64,000 nucleotides of DNA from Pseudomonas sp. 14P_8.1_Bac3 (GTDB taxonomy: Bacteria > Pseudomonadota > Gammaproteobacteria > Pseudomonadales > Pseudomonadaceae): contig NZ_JANLOD010000048.1 in NCBI RefSeq assembly GCF_025466085.1, forward strand, positions 1 to 64,000. Reading direction: 5' to 3'. The notes beneath the pieces are model-generated. The model had not been told where the DNA came from. It was given only the letters and a program-made list of their open reading frames with translations, and made no database searches. Below, piece after piece: positions 53,951 through 63,572 of the stretch. How positions within the stretch are numbered: position 1 is the stretch's first letter; each line of letters starts with the position of its first letter. The position numbers were made by a program, and so were the translations under genes.

Positions 53951-54688
53951 TCAGAAGGATTTGCTGATGCTCGCCACCACCGTGGCACCGCAGACATCAT
54001 CAAACCCCCAATTGCTGGCGCACTGGCTTTTCGACAGGTCAGTGTCGATGTAGCTCAAGCCCAGCATCACACCGGCCAGTTCGTGGGTCAGTTTGACTTC
54101 CCATTCGCGGTAAGCGTCCTCGGCATGGCCCGAGGTCGAGTACAGGTGCGGGTCTTTGAAATCCATGTTGCCGTATCGCAGTTTCAGGCCGGTGCCGTAA
54201 GGCAGCTCGGTTTCATAACCGATGTAGCTGTAGAGCGAGCTCTGCTTGCTGTCGATGCCTGGCGCGTCGGCGGAGTAATAAGCCGCGAGTTTCACCCCAT
54301 AGACGCTGAGGATTCCATAGGTCTCGCTCTGGTTGAACTGGCCTTCTTTCGGGTAGGCGTATTTCAGGTAGCCGAGATCGAGGCTGACCGCGTCGGTCGC
54401 TTGCCACAGCCAGCCGGCGTAGTAATCGATTTCCTGACGGGTTTTCAGGCCGCCGCCGAAATCGACGTTGGAACTCCAGACGCCAAGGTACAGGCCGCTG
54501 CTGTGAGCCAGGGTGACGCCGGCCTGCACGGCGGGGTCGTTCTGGGTCTGTGAAATGCCACGGGTGCGGTAATCGCTGGCCAGGGTCATGTCGACCAGCA
54601 CGGTGAAGTCGTCATTCAAGGGCATCGCCTGGCTGCTCAGGGGCAGCGCGCTCAAGGATCCGAGGGCGAACAGGGTGAAAGCTTTCAT
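53951..54688 (-). CDS. TorF family putative porin
   Basis: A 245-residue outer-membrane protein with a signal peptide (LFALGSLSALPLSSQA, cleavage about residue 21), then DMTLASDYRTRGISQTQNDPAVQAG, the hallmark of the TorF/Gcw_chp family, alternating beta strands and a terminal SISKSF ending in Phe. Possible metabolite porin. It runs in the same direction as and downstream of the amidohydrolase at 54786, with 97 bp between them, so co-expression is possible. Confidence 0.9.
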   Translation of the reverse strand: MKAFTLFALGSLSALPLSSQAMPLNDDFTVLVDMTLASDYRTRGISQTQNDPAVQAGVTLAHSSGLYLGVWSSNVDFGGGLKTRQEIDYYAGWLWQATDAVSLDLGYLKYAYPKEGQFNQSETYGILSVYGVKLAAYYSADAPGIDSKQSSLYSYIGYETELPYGTGLKLRYGNMDFKDPHLYSTSGHAEDAYREWEVKLTHELAGVMLGLSYIDTDLSKSQCASNWGFDDVCGATVVASISKSF

Positions 54689-54785
54689 GGGGGCGTCCCG
54701 TTATTTTTTATTGTCGAGGGCGGTTTTTTGCGGCACGGCTGCGCTGAACCCCGGCGACAAGCGCGGGGTCGAGCAGCGATTTTTC

Positions 54786-56528
54786 TTAGAGAGTAGGGGC
54801 GTAGACTTCGCGGCCGGCGAACCAGGTTTGCAGCACTTGGGTGTCGTGCAGGGCTTTGTTGTCGACGCTGAACACGTCGCGGTCGAGCACGATGAAATCG
54901 GCTTGCTTGCCGGGGCTCAGCGAGCCGATTTGCTGCTCAAGGCCAATGGTGCGCGCGGCGTTGAGGGTGTAGGCGTAGAACATGGTTTCGCGGTCGAGGC
55001 GTTCGTCGGCGTTGAGCACACCCAGCGGGCCGTCACGGGTGATGGCCTGGGCCATGGCGTTCCAGGGGTTCGGCGAGGACACCGGCCAGTCACTGGCGCC
55101 GGCAATGGTCGCGCCTTGTTTGAGCAGCGAGTGCGCCGGGTATTGATAGCGGAAGGCAAGGGCGCTGACATACGGCTTGATCATGTCCAGGGTGTAATCG
55201 TCGGCCGTGGCCCACAGCAGTTGCATCGAGGCGATGACGTTGAGCGGCTTGAACCTGGCGAACTCTTTCGGATTGACCATCTGCAGGTGGGTGATCGAGT
55301 GCGTCACGCCGCTCTGCCGATCCTTGCGCGCCTGAGCGATGCCATTCAGTGATTCACGCACTGCGCGGTCGCCGATGGCATGGATGTGCACCAGCCAGCC
55401 GCGCTGATCGATGGCGCTGACCAGTTCGCCGAAATGCTGCGGATCGATCAGCAGTTCGCCCTGTTTGTGCGAGTTGCTGTACGGGTCGATCATCGCCGCG
55501 CTTTGCGCCGGGTATTCGATCACGCCGTCGGCGAAGATCTTGATGCCCGGCAAGGTCAGGTTGGGAATGCCCTGGAATTGCTGGCGGACCTTGTCCAGCG
55601 TATCGAGATCGGCCGGTACGCTTTTCGGATTGGCCACCAGCAATGCGGCGACGTGGACGCTCATGCCGCCGCTTTCGGCCAGGGCTTTGTAAGCCGGCAG
55701 CACGCCAACGGTTTTCTCCGTGGGTTTGAGCGCAAACACCGGCTCGCCGGGCGCGGCATTGGCGGCGGGGTCCATCCACGCGGTGATGCCGAGGCTGTTG
55801 TTGTAGCGCACGGCGGATTGCGCGGCCTTGAGCATGTCGGCAGCGCTCGGCACCGGTATTTTCGAAGCGACGCGGTCCCAGCCGGCGTCCACCACGAAAC
55901 CGTTGGGACGGCCGTCGGCGAGTTTGCCGATCGTGTCCTTCTCGGCGTCCGGCAGGTTTTTCAGCAGCGCTGCATCGATGTCGGCACGTTCGAGCATTGC
56001 GTTGTTGGCCCATGCGGTGTGGTGGTCGCTGCCCGTGAACACCACGGGCACCTGAGCCCATTCGCCGTTGTTGAATTTGTTGCCAAAGGCTTCGGCTTGC
56101 GCCCAATAGGCCGAACTCATACCCGCCACGTTCAGCACATCGCCATGTTGCGCTTTGCCGTCATCGCGCCAGATGCGCAGGCGTTTTTCCAGTTCGTCGA
56201 GGTCGACCACTTCGTCTTTCATGTTGGCCGCGACCATTTCCAGGCCGCCGAAAATCGCGTGGGAATGGCTGTCGATCAACCCGGGCATCAACGCCTTGCC
56301 ACCCAGATCAATCACTTTCGTTTCAGCGCTGATCAAGGCTTTGATCTGCGCATCGCTGCCGACTTGCAGCACCTTGCCGTCCTGCACCGCCAGCGCCTGC
56401 ACCTTCGGATTGGCGCGGTCGGCGGTAAAAATCTTGCCGTTGAGCAGCACCAGGTCGGTGGCGGCCATGGCTTCCATCGAGGCAAAACTCACCGCGGCCA
56501 TCAATAGATTCGGGATGAATCTTTTCAT
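54786..56528 (-). CDS. Secreted YtcJ-like metal-dependent amidohydrolase
   Basis: A 580-residue amidohydrolase-superfamily enzyme (YtcJ/NfdA-like amidohydrolase_3) with a signal peptide ending SMEAMAA (about residue 23). The metal ligands are His in PGLIDSHSHAIF, a carboxylate or lysine in GIKIFADGVIEY, VHIHAIGDRAV, and the Asp of AGASDWPVSSPNPW. It opens with TDLVLLNGKIFTADRANP and closes with GKQADFIVLDRDVF, both typical. It probably cleaves N-substituted formamides or similar amides. It is divergent from a LysR gene that may control it. Confidence 0.9.
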   Translation of the reverse strand: MKRFIPNLLMAAVSFASMEAMAATDLVLLNGKIFTADRANPKVQALAVQDGKVLQVGSDAQIKALISAETKVIDLGGKALMPGLIDSHSHAIFGGLEMVAANMKDEVVDLDELEKRLRIWRDDGKAQHGDVLNVAGMSSAYWAQAEAFGNKFNNGEWAQVPVVFTGSDHHTAWANNAMLERADIDAALLKNLPDAEKDTIGKLADGRPNGFVVDAGWDRVASKIPVPSAADMLKAAQSAVRYNNSLGITAWMDPAANAAPGEPVFALKPTEKTVGVLPAYKALAESGGMSVHVAALLVANPKSVPADLDTLDKVRQQFQGIPNLTLPGIKIFADGVIEYPAQSAAMIDPYSNSHKQGELLIDPQHFGELVSAIDQRGWLVHIHAIGDRAVRESLNGIAQARKDRQSGVTHSITHLQMVNPKEFARFKPLNVIASMQLLWATADDYTLDMIKPYVSALAFRYQYPAHSLLKQGATIAGASDWPVSSPNPWNAMAQAITRDGPLGVLNADERLDRETMFYAYTLNAARTIGLEQQIGSLSPGKQADFIVLDRDVFSVDNKALHDTQVLQTWFAGREVYAPTL

Positions 56529-56602
56529 TGAATGTTTCCTTGTTATTGCGTCTGATGGCCAGAGTAGTGGCTGCCTGGGCGCAGCAGAACGCCTCGCTCA
56601 CG

Positions 56603-56614
56603 AAAAACGTTTTT
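56603..56614. promoter_or_regulatory. 12-bp palindrome between amidohydrolase and LysR genes
   Basis: AAAAACGTTTTT is a perfect palindrome 18 bp before the LysR start in a 103-bp divergent intergenic gap. It may be an operator or promoter element; assignment is tentative. Confidence 0.3.
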
Positions 56615-56631
56615 GCCTGAATGGAAAAAGT

Positions 56632-57606
56632 ATGGACAAGTTGGGTGCACTGAAAATGTTCGTGGTCACGGCGCAACTGGGCAGTTTCAGTCGCGCGGCC
56701 GAGCAATTGGGCAAGACCCCGTCGGCGTTGACCAAGGCAGTCAATCACCTGGAAGCCGAACTGGGCGCGCGGTTGTTCGAGCGCAGCACCCGGCGGATCT
56801 TGCTCACGGAATCGGGGCGGCTGTACCTGGAAACCGCGCGCCAGGTGCTGCAACGGCTGGACGAGGCCGGCGAGGAAATCGAGCAGTTGCAGCATGGCTT
56901 GCGCGGCACCCTGAAAATCACCGCGCCGCTGGCGTACGGGCAGGCGTTTCTGGATCAGGTGTGCGGCGGGTTTCTGCAGCAATACCCGCAGATCGATCTG
57001 CAAGTGGACCTGTGCGATGACTTCGTCAACCTGCTGGAAAGCGGCTATGACCTGGCCTTGCGCGAAGGCCATGACGACTTGCCAGGCCTGATCGCCCGCG
57101 TGGTCGGCAGCAATCGCCTGGCACTGTGCGGCAGCCCGGCCTATCTGGCGCGCAAGGCGTTGCCGGTCACGCCGCAAACCCTTGATGAACATGAATGGCT
57201 GCTGTATCGCCACCCGTTGCTCAGCCGCGAATTCTGGTGGGCCGAGCGTGACGGTCAGCGTTTGAGCCTGCCGCAACCACCGTCGCCGCGCCTGCGCAGC
57301 GACAACTACGACCTGCTGCTGGCCAACGCACTGGCCGGGCGCGGTTTGCTGCACACGCCACTGTGGAGTGCCGCGCCGTACATCGCCGACGGGCGGCTGG
57401 TGCGGGTGATGGCCGATTACGACATCGACCCGGACAGCTTCGGCGCGCACATTCTGGCGGTGTACCCGAGCCATCGGCGGGCGACGGCCAAGGTCGTGGC
57501 GTTCATCGACTACATCGCAGCGTTCCTGGCATCCCGAGGATTGGGTGACCCCCTGTTGGAGCGAGCTTGCTCCGGGCGGCGTTCCGACGATGGACGTCAA
57601 CGATAA
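56632..57606 (+). CDS. LysR family transcriptional regulator, C-terminus encoded by a REPIN
   Basis: A 324-residue LysR regulator. The HTH is MDKLGALKMFVVTAQLGSFSRAAEQLGKTPSALTKAVNHLE and the effector domain starts near residue 92 (GTLKITAPLAYGQAF). The ATG at 56632 is chosen because homologues begin here; a longer reading overlaps the divergent amidohydrolase. The normal end of the family fold is FIDYIAAFLAS; the last 20 or so residues (RGLGDPLLERACSGRRSDDGRQR) are translated from the repeat at 57551 on. It probably regulates the divergent amidohydrolase-porin pair. Confidence 0.88.
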   Translation: MDKLGALKMFVVTAQLGSFSRAAEQLGKTPSALTKAVNHLEAELGARLFERSTRRILLTESGRLYLETARQVLQRLDEAGEEIEQLQHGLRGTLKITAPLAYGQAFLDQVCGGFLQQYPQIDLQVDLCDDFVNLLESGYDLALREGHDDLPGLIARVVGSNRLALCGSPAYLARKALPVTPQTLDEHEWLLYRHPLLSREFWWAERDGQRLSLPQPPSPRLRSDNYDLLLANALAGRGLLHTPLWSAAPYIADGRLVRVMADYDIDPDSFGAHILAVYPSHRRATAKVVAFIDYIAAFLASRGLGDPLLERACSGRRSDDGRQR

Positions 57607-57669
57607 CGCTGGCAATCTGAATGCCCGCGTTGACTCGACGTTCTTCGCGAGCAAGCTCGCTCCTACACT
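57551..57669. repeat. REPIN E (GGAGCGAGC family) overlapping the LysR 3' end
   Basis: Left unit TGTTGGAGCGAGCTTGCTC is degenerate; right unit ends GCAAGCTCGCTCCTACA (57652-57668). The middle matches REPIN D in reverse orientation. The LysR stop codon (57604-57606) lies inside it. Confidence 0.88.
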
Positions 57670-57724
57670 GTTTTTCTCGCGTCCTACATTTCGTCTGCAA
57701 ATTCTTGTAGGAAAAAACATAAAA

Positions 57725-57740
57725 GAGTACAAATGTACTC
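57725..57740. promoter_or_regulatory. LexA2-type SOS operator
   Basis: GAGTAC-AAAT-GTACTC is a perfect 6-bp inverted repeat with a 4-bp spacer, of the GTAC-N4-GTAC kind known for the second LexA of Pseudomonas, and it overlaps or directly abuts the lexA2 start codon. Binding would block the whole lexA2-imuA-imuB-dnaE2 operon. Confidence 0.85.
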
Positions 57741-58350
57741 CATGACGACTTTAACTCCCCGCCGCACCGCCATCCTGACCTTTATCCGTGATCGAATCGC
57801 GGAACATGGCCAGTCCCCGAGCCTCGCTGAAATCAGCGAGGCCTTTGGTTTCGCCTCCCGCAGCGTGGCGCGCAAGCATGTGCTGGCGCTGACCGACGCC
57901 GGTTTCATCGAGGTCAATCCGCATCAGGCCCGGGGTATCCGCCTGCTCGGGCAACCGGCGCGCCCCGAGTTGCTGGATATTCCGGTACTCGGGCGGGTGG
58001 CGGCCGGGGTGCCGATTGGCGCCGATGCCGAGGTCCACAGCCGTTTGCTGCTCGATCCTTCGATCTTTTCCCGGGTGCCGGACTACATGCTGCGGGTCAA
58101 GGGCGACTCGATGATCGAGGACGGCATTCTCGACGGCGACCTGGTGGGCGTGCACCGCAATCCAGAGGCCTTCAACGGCCAGATCGTCGTGGCACGGCTT
58201 GACGGTGAAGTGACCATCAAGCGCTTCGAGCGGGTCGGCGACACGGTGCGCCTGTTGCCGCGTAACCCGGCCTATGAGCCGATCATCGTTGAAGCCGATC
58301 AGGACCTCGCCATCGAAGGCGTGTTCTGCGGCCTGGTGAGGCAAGGGTGA
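57733..58350 (+). CDS. lexA: LexA repressor (LexA2), SOS mutagenesis operon
   Basis: A 205-residue LexA/S24 peptidase. The HTH covers about 12-70 (SPSLAEISEAFGFASRSVARKHVLAL). The self-cleavage site is Ala91-Gly92 in RVAAGVP, the nucleophile Ser126 in GDSM and the general base Lys163 in VTIKRF. ATG at 57742 is an alternative start three codons in; the first ATG lies inside the operator. It heads the lexA2-imuA-imuB-dnaE2 cassette and represses it. A canonical LexA1 should exist elsewhere. Confidence 0.95.
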   Translation: MYSMTTLTPRRTAILTFIRDRIAEHGQSPSLAEISEAFGFASRSVARKHVLALTDAGFIEVNPHQARGIRLLGQPARPELLDIPVLGRVAAGVPIGADAEVHSRLLLDPSIFSRVPDYMLRVKGDSMIEDGILDGDLVGVHRNPEAFNGQIVVARLDGEVTIKRFERVGDTVRLLPRNPAYEPIIVEADQDLAIEGVFCGLVRQG

Positions 58351-58967
58351 TGGGCGCCGTCGTTGCACTGGACACGCTGTTCAATGGCGGCCAGGTCTGG
58401 AAAGGCCGGCCTGCGCCGCCCACCGTCAGCCCGCAACCCACCGGGCATGCCACGCTGGATGCGGCATTGCCCACCGGCGGCTGGCCGGAAGCGGCGCTGA
58501 CCGAAATCCTCCTGGCCGGGCAGGGCGTCGGTGAATTGCAACTGGTGTGGCCGGCGCTGGCACGCTTGTCGGCGGCGGGTGAGCGCATCGTGCTGGTGGC
58601 ACCGCCGTACGTGCCTTATCCGCAAGCCTGGCAAAACGCCGGGGTCGATCTGCGGCAGTTGTCGATCATCCAGGCCAGCGAGCGCGATGCGCTGTGGGCG
58701 GCGGAACAATGCCTGCGTTCGGGCAGTTGCGGCGCGGTGCTGTGCTGGCCGCACAAGGCCGATGACCGGGCGTTGCGGCGCTTGCAAGTGGCGGCGGAAA
58801 CCGGCTCGACCCTGGCGTTTGCCTACCGCTCGATCCATGAAGCGATCAACCCTTCACCCGCGGCCCTGCGCATCGCCATCGATGCCAGGCCTGCGCAATT
58901 GCGCGTGCTCAAGTGCCGCGGCGGGCTGGCCCGTTCGGCACCGATTGCCTTTCCTGTGGGGCATTGA
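58350..58967 (+). CDS. imuA: ImuA, SOS translesion mutagenesis protein
   Basis: A 205-residue RecA/SulA-like protein: TGHATLDAALPTGGWPEAALTEILLAGQGVGELQLVWPAL shows the RecA-fold start without a proper Walker A lysine. Then ERIVLVAPPYVPYPQAWQ and the RecA-core-like middle follow. ImuA interacts with ImuB, DnaE2 and RecA in damage-induced mutagenesis. The ATG at 58350 overlaps the lexA2 stop by one base; a GTG three bases earlier is possible. Operon position matches the known cassette. Confidence 0.93.
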   Translation: MGAVVALDTLFNGGQVWKGRPAPPTVSPQPTGHATLDAALPTGGWPEAALTEILLAGQGVGELQLVWPALARLSAAGERIVLVAPPYVPYPQAWQNAGVDLRQLSIIQASERDALWAAEQCLRSGSCGAVLCWPHKADDRALRRLQVAAETGSTLAFAYRSIHEAINPSPAALRIAIDARPAQLRVLKCRGGLARSAPIAFPVGH

Positions 58968-58974
58968 GGTTGCC

Positions 58975-60390
58975 ATGCGTTGGGTGTGCATTCTGTTCCC
59001 GCAATTGGCGCTGGACGCGGTCCTGCGTCAGCGCCCCGATCCCGATCAGCCACTGGCGTTGTTGACCGGCCCGGCGCAGCGTCGGGTGTTGCAGGCGGTC
59101 AACACGTCGGCGCGTGCGCTGGGCTTGCGGCCCGGCCAGTCAATGACCGCCGCCCAGGCGTTGAGCAAAGGTTTCGTCACGGCCGAATACGACGCGGCCG
59201 AGATCGAACACTGGCAGCAGTTTCTCGCCGCCTGGGCTTACCGCTTCAGCGCTCAGGTCAGCGTGCATTACCCGCGTGCGGTGGTGTTTGAAATCGAGTC
59301 CAGCCTGGGGTTGTTTGGCGACTGGCCGCAATTCGAAGCCCGCTTGCGCCGCGAACTCGGCGAACTGGGGTTTCGGCATCGGATCGTGGCGGCTCCGAAC
59401 CCGGTGGCGGCGCGGATTCTGGCCAACGCCTATGACGGCCTGGTCGTACCCGACGACCAGGCTTTGCAGTATCACCTGGGGCAATTGCCCGTCGAGCGGA
59501 TTGGCCTCGAGGCCAACGTGGCCACGGCGTTGTCGCGAATGGGTCTGCGTACCTTGAGTCAGGTGCAGGCGTTGCCCCGGCAAAGTCTGGCCCGGCGTTT
59601 CGAGTCTCAGGTGCTCAAGCACCTGGATGCGCTGCTGGGCGCGCGGCGCCTGGCGCTGGCGTTCTACCTGCCGCCGGACCGATTCGATGTGCGCATCGAG
59701 CTCAATTTCGACGTGCAATCCCATCAGGCGCTGCTGTTTCCGCTGCGGCGCTTGACTGGTGACCTGTCGGCGTTCCTTTGCGGTCGCGACAGCGGCGTGC
59801 AGCGTTTCGACCTGCACCTGGAACACGCCGGGTTGCCGGACAGCGTGATCAAGGTCGGCCTGCTCAGCGCCGAGCGCGACCCGGCGATGCTTTTCGAGCT
59901 GGCTCGCGGACGCCTGGAGCAGGTTCAGGTCGAGGCCCCGGTGCGTGGTTTTCGCCTGCGCGCCGAAGACTTGCCGGCCTTCGTTCCGCAATATCAGGAG
60001 CTGTTCGACGACCGTCCGCAGCAGTCCTTGCCCTGGGAGCAGCTGCGCGAACGTTTGCGCGCCCGGTTGGGCGATGACGCGGTGCATGGCTTGCGCTTTC
60101 AGGCCGATCATCGACCGGAGTGTGCGTGGCAGGCCAGTGTCGACAGCCAGCGTTGCGCGGCGATGCCTGGCGTGCAGCGTCCAGGCTGGTTGCTGACCGA
60201 ACCGCAGGCGGTGCATGAAGGTTCGACGCGCATCCTCATGGGGCCGGAGCGCATCGAGTCCGGTTGGTGGGACGGCGCCGACGTGCGCCGGGATTATTAC
60301 CTGATCGAAACCCGATCCGGCCAGCAAGGCTGGGCCTATCGGGCAGTCGGCGAAGACGGCCCGTTGTGGTTGCAGGGCTGGTTCGCATGA
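58975..60390 (+). CDS. imuB: ImuB, Y-family polymerase-like mutasome hub
   Basis: A 471-residue inactive Y-family DNA polymerase relative. The start [13 protein letters not shown] replaces the catalytic D-x-N/D-x-F-x-x-V motif, and the second acidic motif reads [13 protein letters not shown], so metal catalysis is not expected. The palm, finger and little-finger layout is otherwise visible ([16 protein letters not shown], then helix-hairpin-helix [16 protein letters not shown], then [11 protein letters not shown]). ImuB recruits DnaE2 to the beta clamp; a candidate clamp motif is QQSLPW near residue 349. The start at 58975 follows TGAGG. Confidence 0.95.
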   Translation: MRWVCILFPQLALDAVLRQRPDPDQPLALLTGPAQRRVLQAVNTSARALGLRPGQSMTAAQALSKGFVTAEYDAAEIEHWQQFLAAWAYRFSAQVSVHYPRAVVFEIESSLGLFGDWPQFEARLRRELGELGFRHRIVAAPNPVAARILANAYDGLVVPDDQALQYHLGQLPVERIGLEANVATALSRMGLRTLSQVQALPRQSLARRFESQVLKHLDALLGARRLALAFYLPPDRFDVRIELNFDVQSHQALLFPLRRLTGDLSAFLCGRDSGVQRFDLHLEHAGLPDSVIKVGLLSAERDPAMLFELARGRLEQVQVEAPVRGFRLRAEDLPAFVPQYQELFDDRPQQSLPWEQLRERLRARLGDDAVHGLRFQADHRPECAWQASVDSQRCAAMPGVQRPGWLLTEPQAVHEGSTRILMGPERIESGWWDGADVRRDYYLIETRSGQQGWAYRAVGEDGPLWLQGWFA

Positions 60391-63300
60391 GCCTTGACTA
60401 TGCCGAGCTGCACTGCCTGTCGAACTTCAGTTTCCAGCGCGGTGCGTCCAGTGCGCTTGAACTCTTCCAGCAGGCGAAAAAGCAACGCTATCAGGCGCTG
60501 GCGATCACCGATGAATGCACCCTGGCGGGCATCGTCCGCGCCTGGCAGGCGGCCAAATCCGTGGAAATGCCACTGATTATCGGCAGCGAAGTGCGCATCG
60601 AGGGCGGGCCGAAACTGGTGCTGCTGGTGGAGAACCTTGAGGGCTATCAAAACCTCTGCCGGCTGATCACCCGGGCGCGACGGCGCACGCAGAAGGGCCA
60701 GTATCAGGTGCTGCGAGAGGATTTCAGCGAGCCATTGCCGGGGCTGTTGGCGTTGTGGGTGCCGGACGCCGTGGATGATTTTGCCAGCGGTCACTGGCTG
60801 AAACAGGCGTTCGGCGAACGCCTGTGGCTGGCGGTTCAGTTGCATCGTGGCCAGGACGATGCCCAGCGGCTGAACGCGTTGCTGACGCTGGCCAGGGAAC
60901 TGCGCATTCCCGCCGTGGCCAGTGGCGATGTGCACATGCATGTCCGTGGCCGACGGGCCTTGCAGGACACCATGACCGCTATCCGCCATCACCTGCCGGT
61001 GGCCGAGGCCGGACTGCGTCTGCACCCCAATGGCGAGCGGCATTTGCGCAGTCTTGATGCACTGCAATCGATCTATCCCCCAGGGTTGCTGGATGAAACG
61101 CTGATCATTGCCCGGCGCTGCAGTTTTGATCTTGGACAATTGCGTTATGAGTATCCACGGGAGCTGGTGCCGGAAGGTCACAGTGCCACGTCCTGGCTGA
61201 GTGAATTGACCGAGCGTGGCATTTGCGAGCGCTGGCCCAAGGGTGCGAGCGAGAAGGTGCGAGGGCTGATCGACAAGGAACTCGGGCTGATCGCCGAGCT
61301 GGGTTATGAAAGTTATTTCCTGACCGTCCAGGACATCGTGGCCTTCGCCCGACGCCAGAACATCCTCTGTCAGGGCCGTGGCTCGGCGGCCAACTCGGCG
61401 GTGTGTTTCGCCTTGGGCATCACCGAGCTCGATCCGGACCGGATCAACATGCTGTTCGAGCGTTTTCTTTCCAAGGAGCGCAACGAGCCCCCGGACATCG
61501 ACGTGGACTTCGAGCATGAACGCCGGGAAGAAGTCTTGCAGTACGTGTTCCAACGTTATGGCCGGACACGCGCGGCACTGACGGCGGTGGTCAGCACCTA
61601 TCACGCGGCCGGCGCGGTGCGTGATGTGGCCAAGGCCTTGGGCTTACCGCCGGATCAGATCAATGCCCTGGCCGATTGCTGCGGGCACTGGAGCGACAAC
61701 ACGCCACCCGTCGAGCGTTTGCTTGAAAGTGGCTTTGACCCCGAGAGCCCGGTGTTGCGCCGGGTGTTGAGCTTGACGCAACAGCTGATCGGGTTTCCCC
61801 GGCACTTGTCCCAGCACCCTGGTGGCTTCGTGATTTCCGAACAGCCGCTGGACAGCCTGGTGCCGGTGGAAAACGCGGCGATGGCCGAGCGCACCATCAT
61901 TCAGTGGGACAAGGACGATCTGGATGCGGTCGGGTTGCTCAAGGTGGATATTCTGGCCTTGGGTATGCTCAGCGCGATCCGGCGTTGTTTCGATTTGCTG
62001 CGTCGGCATCGCAACCGGAACTTGAGCCTGGCCACAGTGCCCTCGGAAGACCCGCAAACCTACGACATGATCAGCCGTGCCGACACCATCGGCGTGTTCC
62101 AGATCGAATCCCGGGCGCAGATGTCGATGCTGCCGCGACTCAAACCGCGCGAGTTCTATGACCTGGTGATCGAGGTGGCCATCGTTCGCCCCGGGCCTAT
62201 ACAGGGCGGAATGGTGCATCCGTATCTGCGGCGAAGAAACAAGGAAGAGCTTGAAAGTTATCCCTCCGAAGAATTGCGGGACGTGTTGAGACGTACCCTC
62301 GGGGTGCCGCTGTTCCAGGAACAGGTCATGCAGATCGCCATCGTCGCGGCCAACTACAGTCCGGGTGAAGCGGATCAACTGCGCCGCTCCATGGCCGCCT
62401 GGAAGCGTCACGGTGGGCTCGAACCGCACAGGGATCGCCTCGCGGCCGGCATGAAGGAAAAAGGCTACACGCCGGAGTTCGCCGCGCAGATCTTCGAACA
62501 GATCAAAGGCTTCGGCAGCTATGGTTTTCCCGAGTCCCACGCCGCCAGTTTCGCCTTGCTGACCTACGCCAGTTGCTGGTTGAAATGCCACGAACCGGCG
62601 GCCTTCGCTTGTGCACTGATCAACAGCTGGCCCATGGGCTTCTACAGCCCGGACCAGATTCTGCAGGATGCGCGCCGCCATCATTTGCAGATTCGCCCGG
62701 TGGACGTGCGCGCCAGTGACTGGGATTGCAGCCTCGAACCGATTGTTGGCGCGCAACCGGCGATTCGCATGGGGTTGCGGATGATCAAGGGCTTTCGCGA
62801 GGACGATGCCCGGCGTATCGAAGCGGCGAGGTCGATGGGGGTGTTTGTCGACATCGCTGACCTGGGCGACCGGGCGCAACTCGATGCCCGTGCGCAGGAG
62901 CAACTGGCCGATGCCGGGGCGTTGCGTGGGCTGGCCGGTGATCGTCATCGTGCGCGCTGGGAAGTGGCCGGGGTGCAGAAACAACTGGGTTTGTTCGCCG
63001 GTTTGCCGAGCCAGGAAGAGGACGCGGTGTCGCTGCCAAAGCCTACGGTGGGCGAAGACCTGCTGGCCGATTACAACAGCGTCGGCACCACCCTCGGCCC
63101 GCATCCGTTGGCGCTGTTGCGCGGCGAGTTGCGGGCGCGGCGGTGTCGCAGTTCGAAGGAATTGCTGGACGTCGAACATGGCCGCCCGGTCAGCGTCGCC
63201 GGGCTGGTAACCGGCCGACAACGCCCGGGCACCGCCAGCGGTGTGACCTTCGTCACCCTTGAGGACGAGTTTGGCAACGTCAACGTCGTGGTCTGGCGCG

Positions 63301-63464
63301 ACTTGGCCGACAGGCAGCGAAAGGTCCTGGTCGGCTCGCAATTGCTCAAGGTCGACGGACGCTGGGAGAAGGAAGGCGAGGTGCGCCACCTGATTGCCGG
63401 ACGCTTGAGCGACCTGACCGAATTGCTCGATGGCATCAGCATCCGCAGCCGGGATTTCCGCTAA
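60387..63464 (+). CDS. dnaE2: Error-prone DNA polymerase DnaE2
   Basis: A 1025-residue C-family polymerase. The PHP domain opens with [18 protein letters not shown], and catalytic aspartates lie in [12 protein letters not shown] and [66 protein letters not shown] and [18 protein letters not shown] are conserved, and the C-terminal OB fold ends [18 protein letters not shown]. It carries out damage-induced translesion synthesis with ImuA and ImuB. It overlaps imuB by ATGA. Confidence 0.97.
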   Translation: MSLDYAELHCLSNFSFQRGASSALELFQQAKKQRYQALAITDECTLAGIVRAWQAAKSVEMPLIIGSEVRIEGGPKLVLLVENLEGYQNLCRLITRARRRTQKGQYQVLREDFSEPLPGLLALWVPDAVDDFASGHWLKQAFGERLWLAVQLHRGQDDAQRLNALLTLARELRIPAVASGDVHMHVRGRRALQDTMTAIRHHLPVAEAGLRLHPNGERHLRSLDALQSIYPPGLLDETLIIARRCSFDLGQLRYEYPRELVPEGHSATSWLSELTERGICERWPKGASEKVRGLIDKELGLIAELGYESYFLTVQDIVAFARRQNILCQGRGSAANSAVCFALGITELDPDRINMLFERFLSKERNEPPDIDVDFEHERREEVLQYVFQRYGRTRAALTAVVSTYHAAGAVRDVAKALGLPPDQINALADCCGHWSDNTPPVERLLESGFDPESPVLRRVLSLTQQLIGFPRHLSQHPGGFVISEQPLDSLVPVENAAMAERTIIQWDKDDLDAVGLLKVDILALGMLSAIRRCFDLLRRHRNRNLSLATVPSEDPQTYDMISRADTIGVFQIESRAQMSMLPRLKPREFYDLVIEVAIVRPGPIQGGMVHPYLRRRNKEELESYPSEELRDVLRRTLGVPLFQEQVMQIAIVAANYSPGEADQLRRSMAAWKRHGGLEPHRDRLAAGMKEKGYTPEFAAQIFEQIKGFGSYGFPESHAASFALLTYASCWLKCHEPAAFACALINSWPMGFYSPDQILQDARRHHLQIRPVDVRASDWDCSLEPIVGAQPAIRMGLRMIKGFREDDARRIEAARSMGVFVDIADLGDRAQLDARAQEQLADAGALRGLAGDRHRARWEVAGVQKQLGLFAGLPSQEEDAVSLPKPTVGEDLLADYNSVGTTLGPHPLALLRGELRARRCRSSKELLDVEHGRPVSVAGLVTGRQRPGTASGVTFVTLEDEFGNVNVVVWRDLADRQRKVLVGSQLLKVDGRWEKEGEVRHLIAGRLSDLTELLDGISIRSRDFR

Positions 63465-63526
63465 CAATCCCCTTGCTGCAACCAGCCTGCGATCAGGGCA
63501 TCACGGCCACCCCGCATGAACAGCAA

Positions 63527-63572
63527 ACCGAGCGCCTACAGGCCTCGGTCATCCTGAGGTGTTTTATTTGGG
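63527..63572 (+). terminator. Possible terminator after dnaE2
   Basis: ACCGAG (63527-63532) pairs with CTCGGT (63544-63549) with an inner GCCT/AGGC pairing, and a short T-rich stretch follows around 63562. It lies between converging genes; strength is doubtful. Confidence 0.35.

Noticed and set aside
46213..57669. Possible CRISPR-like spaced repeats
   Set aside because: The repeats are dispersed, occur as inverted pairs and belong to two REPIN families; there are no regular spacers and no cas genes.
61644..63467. 607-residue open frame antisense to dnaE2
   Set aside because: Overlaps the catalytic and OB-fold parts of DnaE2 completely and has no recognisable domain.
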